Shown piece by piece: positions 62,820 through 64,000 of a DNA stretch of 64,000 bases; the stretch's first letter is position 1, and each line of letters begins with the position of its first letter. The notes under the pieces were generated by a model. The model made no database searches, was not told the origin of the DNA, and saw only the letters and a list, made by a program, of their open reading frames with translations. Source of the DNA: Streptococcus mitis subsp. hohhotensis (GTDB taxonomy: Bacteria > Bacillota > Bacilli > Lactobacillales > Streptococcaceae); assembly GCF_000722775.1 (NCBI RefSeq), contig NZ_JPFZ01000006.1:62001-126000 (forward strand), written 5' to 3'. Made by a program: the position numbers and the translations under genes.

Positions 62820-63100
62820 TTTGTAAAAATTTTAAAAAAATTTCACGGGAATGGTAAGCGTTTTATTTGTTTATAATAGAAGAAAAGTCAGAAAATATAT
62901 TTTCATGATTTTACTGAAATTATTTAGGGAAACGATTGCCTAGATTTTGAACAAAAAATAAATTGCTCTAGACCAAAAGTAGGCTAAGTTGAGCCTTCTA
63001 TTTGTAGTTGAAGAAGATTTTGTAAATAGAAAAGGAAAATGTATATGTATACATAAAGAAGGACAAGTTTTTTTAAAAAAATAATCAAAAAGTTTTTTAA
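62820..63100. other. malX-malQ divergent intergenic, central part
   Basis: AT-rich stretch with long A and T tracts. No gene or clear signal apart from weak operator-like pieces (GGTAAGCGTTTT near 62853 and GGAAACGATTGCC near 62930). Confidence 0.4.
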
Positions 63101-63106
63101 AAACGC

Positions 63107-63157
63107 TTGCAATTGTCGGGGAAATACGCTATAATTATCTTAACGCAAACGTTTGCG
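63107..63157 (+). promoter_or_regulatory. malQ promoter with perfect MalR operator
   Basis: TTGCAA, 17-bp spacer, TATAAT (63130-63135). The perfect palindrome CGCAAACGTTTGCG at 63144-63157 covers the transcription start. Confidence 0.85.
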
Positions 63158-63201
63158 CCCAAAAATGAAAATTTAAACTACAAATACACGAGGTGTTGTT
63201 T

Positions 63202-64000
63202 ATGAAAAAACGTCAAAGTGGTGTGTTGATGCACATCTCTTCTCTCCCAGGAGCATACGGAATCGGATCATTTGGTCAAAGTGCTTACGACTTCGTTGAT
63301 TTCTTGGTTCGCACAAAACAACGTTACTGGCAAATCCTTCCATTAGGAACAACTAGTTACGGAGATTCTCCTTACCAATCTTTCTCAGCCTTCGCAGGGA
63401 ACACTCATTTTATCGATTTGGATATCTTGGTGGAGCAAGGTTTGTTGGAAGCAAGTGACCTTGAAGGAGTTGACTTTGGTAGCGATGCGTCTGAAGTTGA
63501 CTATGCTAAAATCTACTATGCACGTCGTCCTCTTTTAGAAAAAGCGGTGAAACGTTTCTTTGAAGTCGGAGATATTAAAGATTTTGAGAAATTTGCTCAA
63601 GACAACCAATCATGGCTTGAGCTCTTTGCTGAGTATATGGCTATCAAAGAGCATTTTGAAAATCTTGCTTGGACAGAATGGCCAGATGCAGATGCTCGTG
63701 CTCGTAAAGCTTCAGCACTTGAAAGCTACCGTGAGCAATTAGCAGACAAGTTGGTTTACCACCGTGTGACTCAGTACTTCTTCTTCCAACAATGGTTGAA
63801 ATTGAAAGCTTATGCTAACGACAACCATATCGAAATCGTTGGGGACATGCCAATCTACGTAGCGGAAGATTCAAGCGATATGTGGGCAAATCCACACCTC
63901 TTCAAGACAGATGTCAACGGTAAGGCGACTTGCATCGCAGGATGCCCACCAGATGAATTTTCTGCAACTGGTCAGCTTTGGGGTAACCCAATCTATGACT
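63202..64000 (+). CDS. malQ: 4-alpha-glucanotransferase (amylomaltase), partial
   Basis: The first 266 codons of MalQ (malM in pneumococcal papers), running off the window. GH77 family landmarks: MKKRQSGVLMHISSLPGAYGIG, ILPLGTTSYGDSPYQSFSAFAGN, GDMPIYVAEDSSDMWANP. It disproportionates maltodextrins in the cytoplasm after uptake by MalXCD. Its start follows GAGG at 9 bp. The malP gene would be expected downstream. Confidence 0.95.
   Translation, partial: MKKRQSGVLMHISSLPGAYGIGSFGQSAYDFVDFLVRTKQRYWQILPLGTTSYGDSPYQSFSAFAGNTHFIDLDILVEQGLLEASDLEGVDFGSDASEVDYAKIYYARRPLLEKAVKRFFEVGDIKDFEKFAQDNQSWLELFAEYMAIKEHFENLAWTEWPDADARARKASALESYREQLADKLVYHRVTQYFFFQQWLKLKAYANDNHIEIVGDMPIYVAEDSSDMWANPHLFKTDVNGKATCIAGCPPDEFSATGQLWGNPIYD

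Noticed and set aside
1-64000. tRNA or rRNA genes as integration targets
   Set aside because: No cloverleaf or rRNA sequence was recognised; both elements use ribosomal-protein gene ends.

Overview
The window is from a Streptococcus of the mitis group, most likely S. pneumoniae or a very close relative (S. pseudopneumoniae or S. mitis). The evidence is four BOX repeats, two or more choline-binding proteins, PavB with its SSURE repeats next to two-component system 08, an M26 zinc metalloprotease with an N-terminal LPxTG, and the mal regulon with its MalR operators. Positions were read by eye; no alignment or database search was run.

Layout. (1) 1-24350, chromosomal: the end of a mannose-family PTS operon (IIB tail, IIC, IID, IIA) with agaS and galM; a CAP-domain choline-binding protein (cbpI); a 2181-residue ZmpC-like protease; a glyoxalase-family protein, an acetyltransferase and a nucleoside phosphorylase-type enzyme; the K+ transporter trkH/cabP; a BOX element; a family 2 glycosyltransferase; pavB; rr08/hk08; rpsD. 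(2) 24343-35697, integrative element 1 (about 11.4 kb) in the 3' end of rpsD. It carries a tyrosine integrase split by a frameshift at a slippery A7 run, an XRE repressor, an excisionase-like protein, a 47-residue small ORF, a D5/SF3 helicase and an origin-like folded region. Its cargo is a tight five-gene operon of membrane-anchored extracytoplasmic proteins of unknown role, an XRE regulator and a choline-binding protein. The displaced rpsD tail is still readable at the right end. (3) 35703-36770: a RelBE/ParDE-type toxin-antitoxin pair and what looks like the right end of a decayed element of the rpmG family. (4) 36786-45019, integrative mobilizable element 2 (about 8.2 kb) in the 3' end of rpmG. 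It holds int, xis, a pMV158-type Rep with a readable double-strand origin (TACTACGAC in the loop of a 13-bp hairpin), a TcpA/FtsK-like coupling protein, a sigma-like regulator, an XRE regulator and cadDX cadmium resistance. (5) 45005-64000, chromosomal: rpmG/rpmF, ilvD, a DUF59 protein, an Rgg-type regulator with an MFS transporter, hisS, a small membrane-protein operon with a CPBP protease, aspS, a YitT-family protein, malR/malA, malXCD and the start of malQ.

How it fits together. The two elements share one ground plan: a ribosomal-protein 3' end as target, homologous Xis-like proteins, and paired integrase arm repeats spaced exactly 12 bp at both ends. In element 2 an identical two-part motif lies upstream of both mobilization operons and could be a dedicated promoter for the sigma-like protein. 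From memory of the TIGR4 gene order, rpsD (about SP_0085) and rpmG (about SP_2135) lie on opposite sides of oriC, so this chromosome may carry an origin-spanning inversion with its junction at the island. The most novel content is the five-gene cargo operon of element 1.
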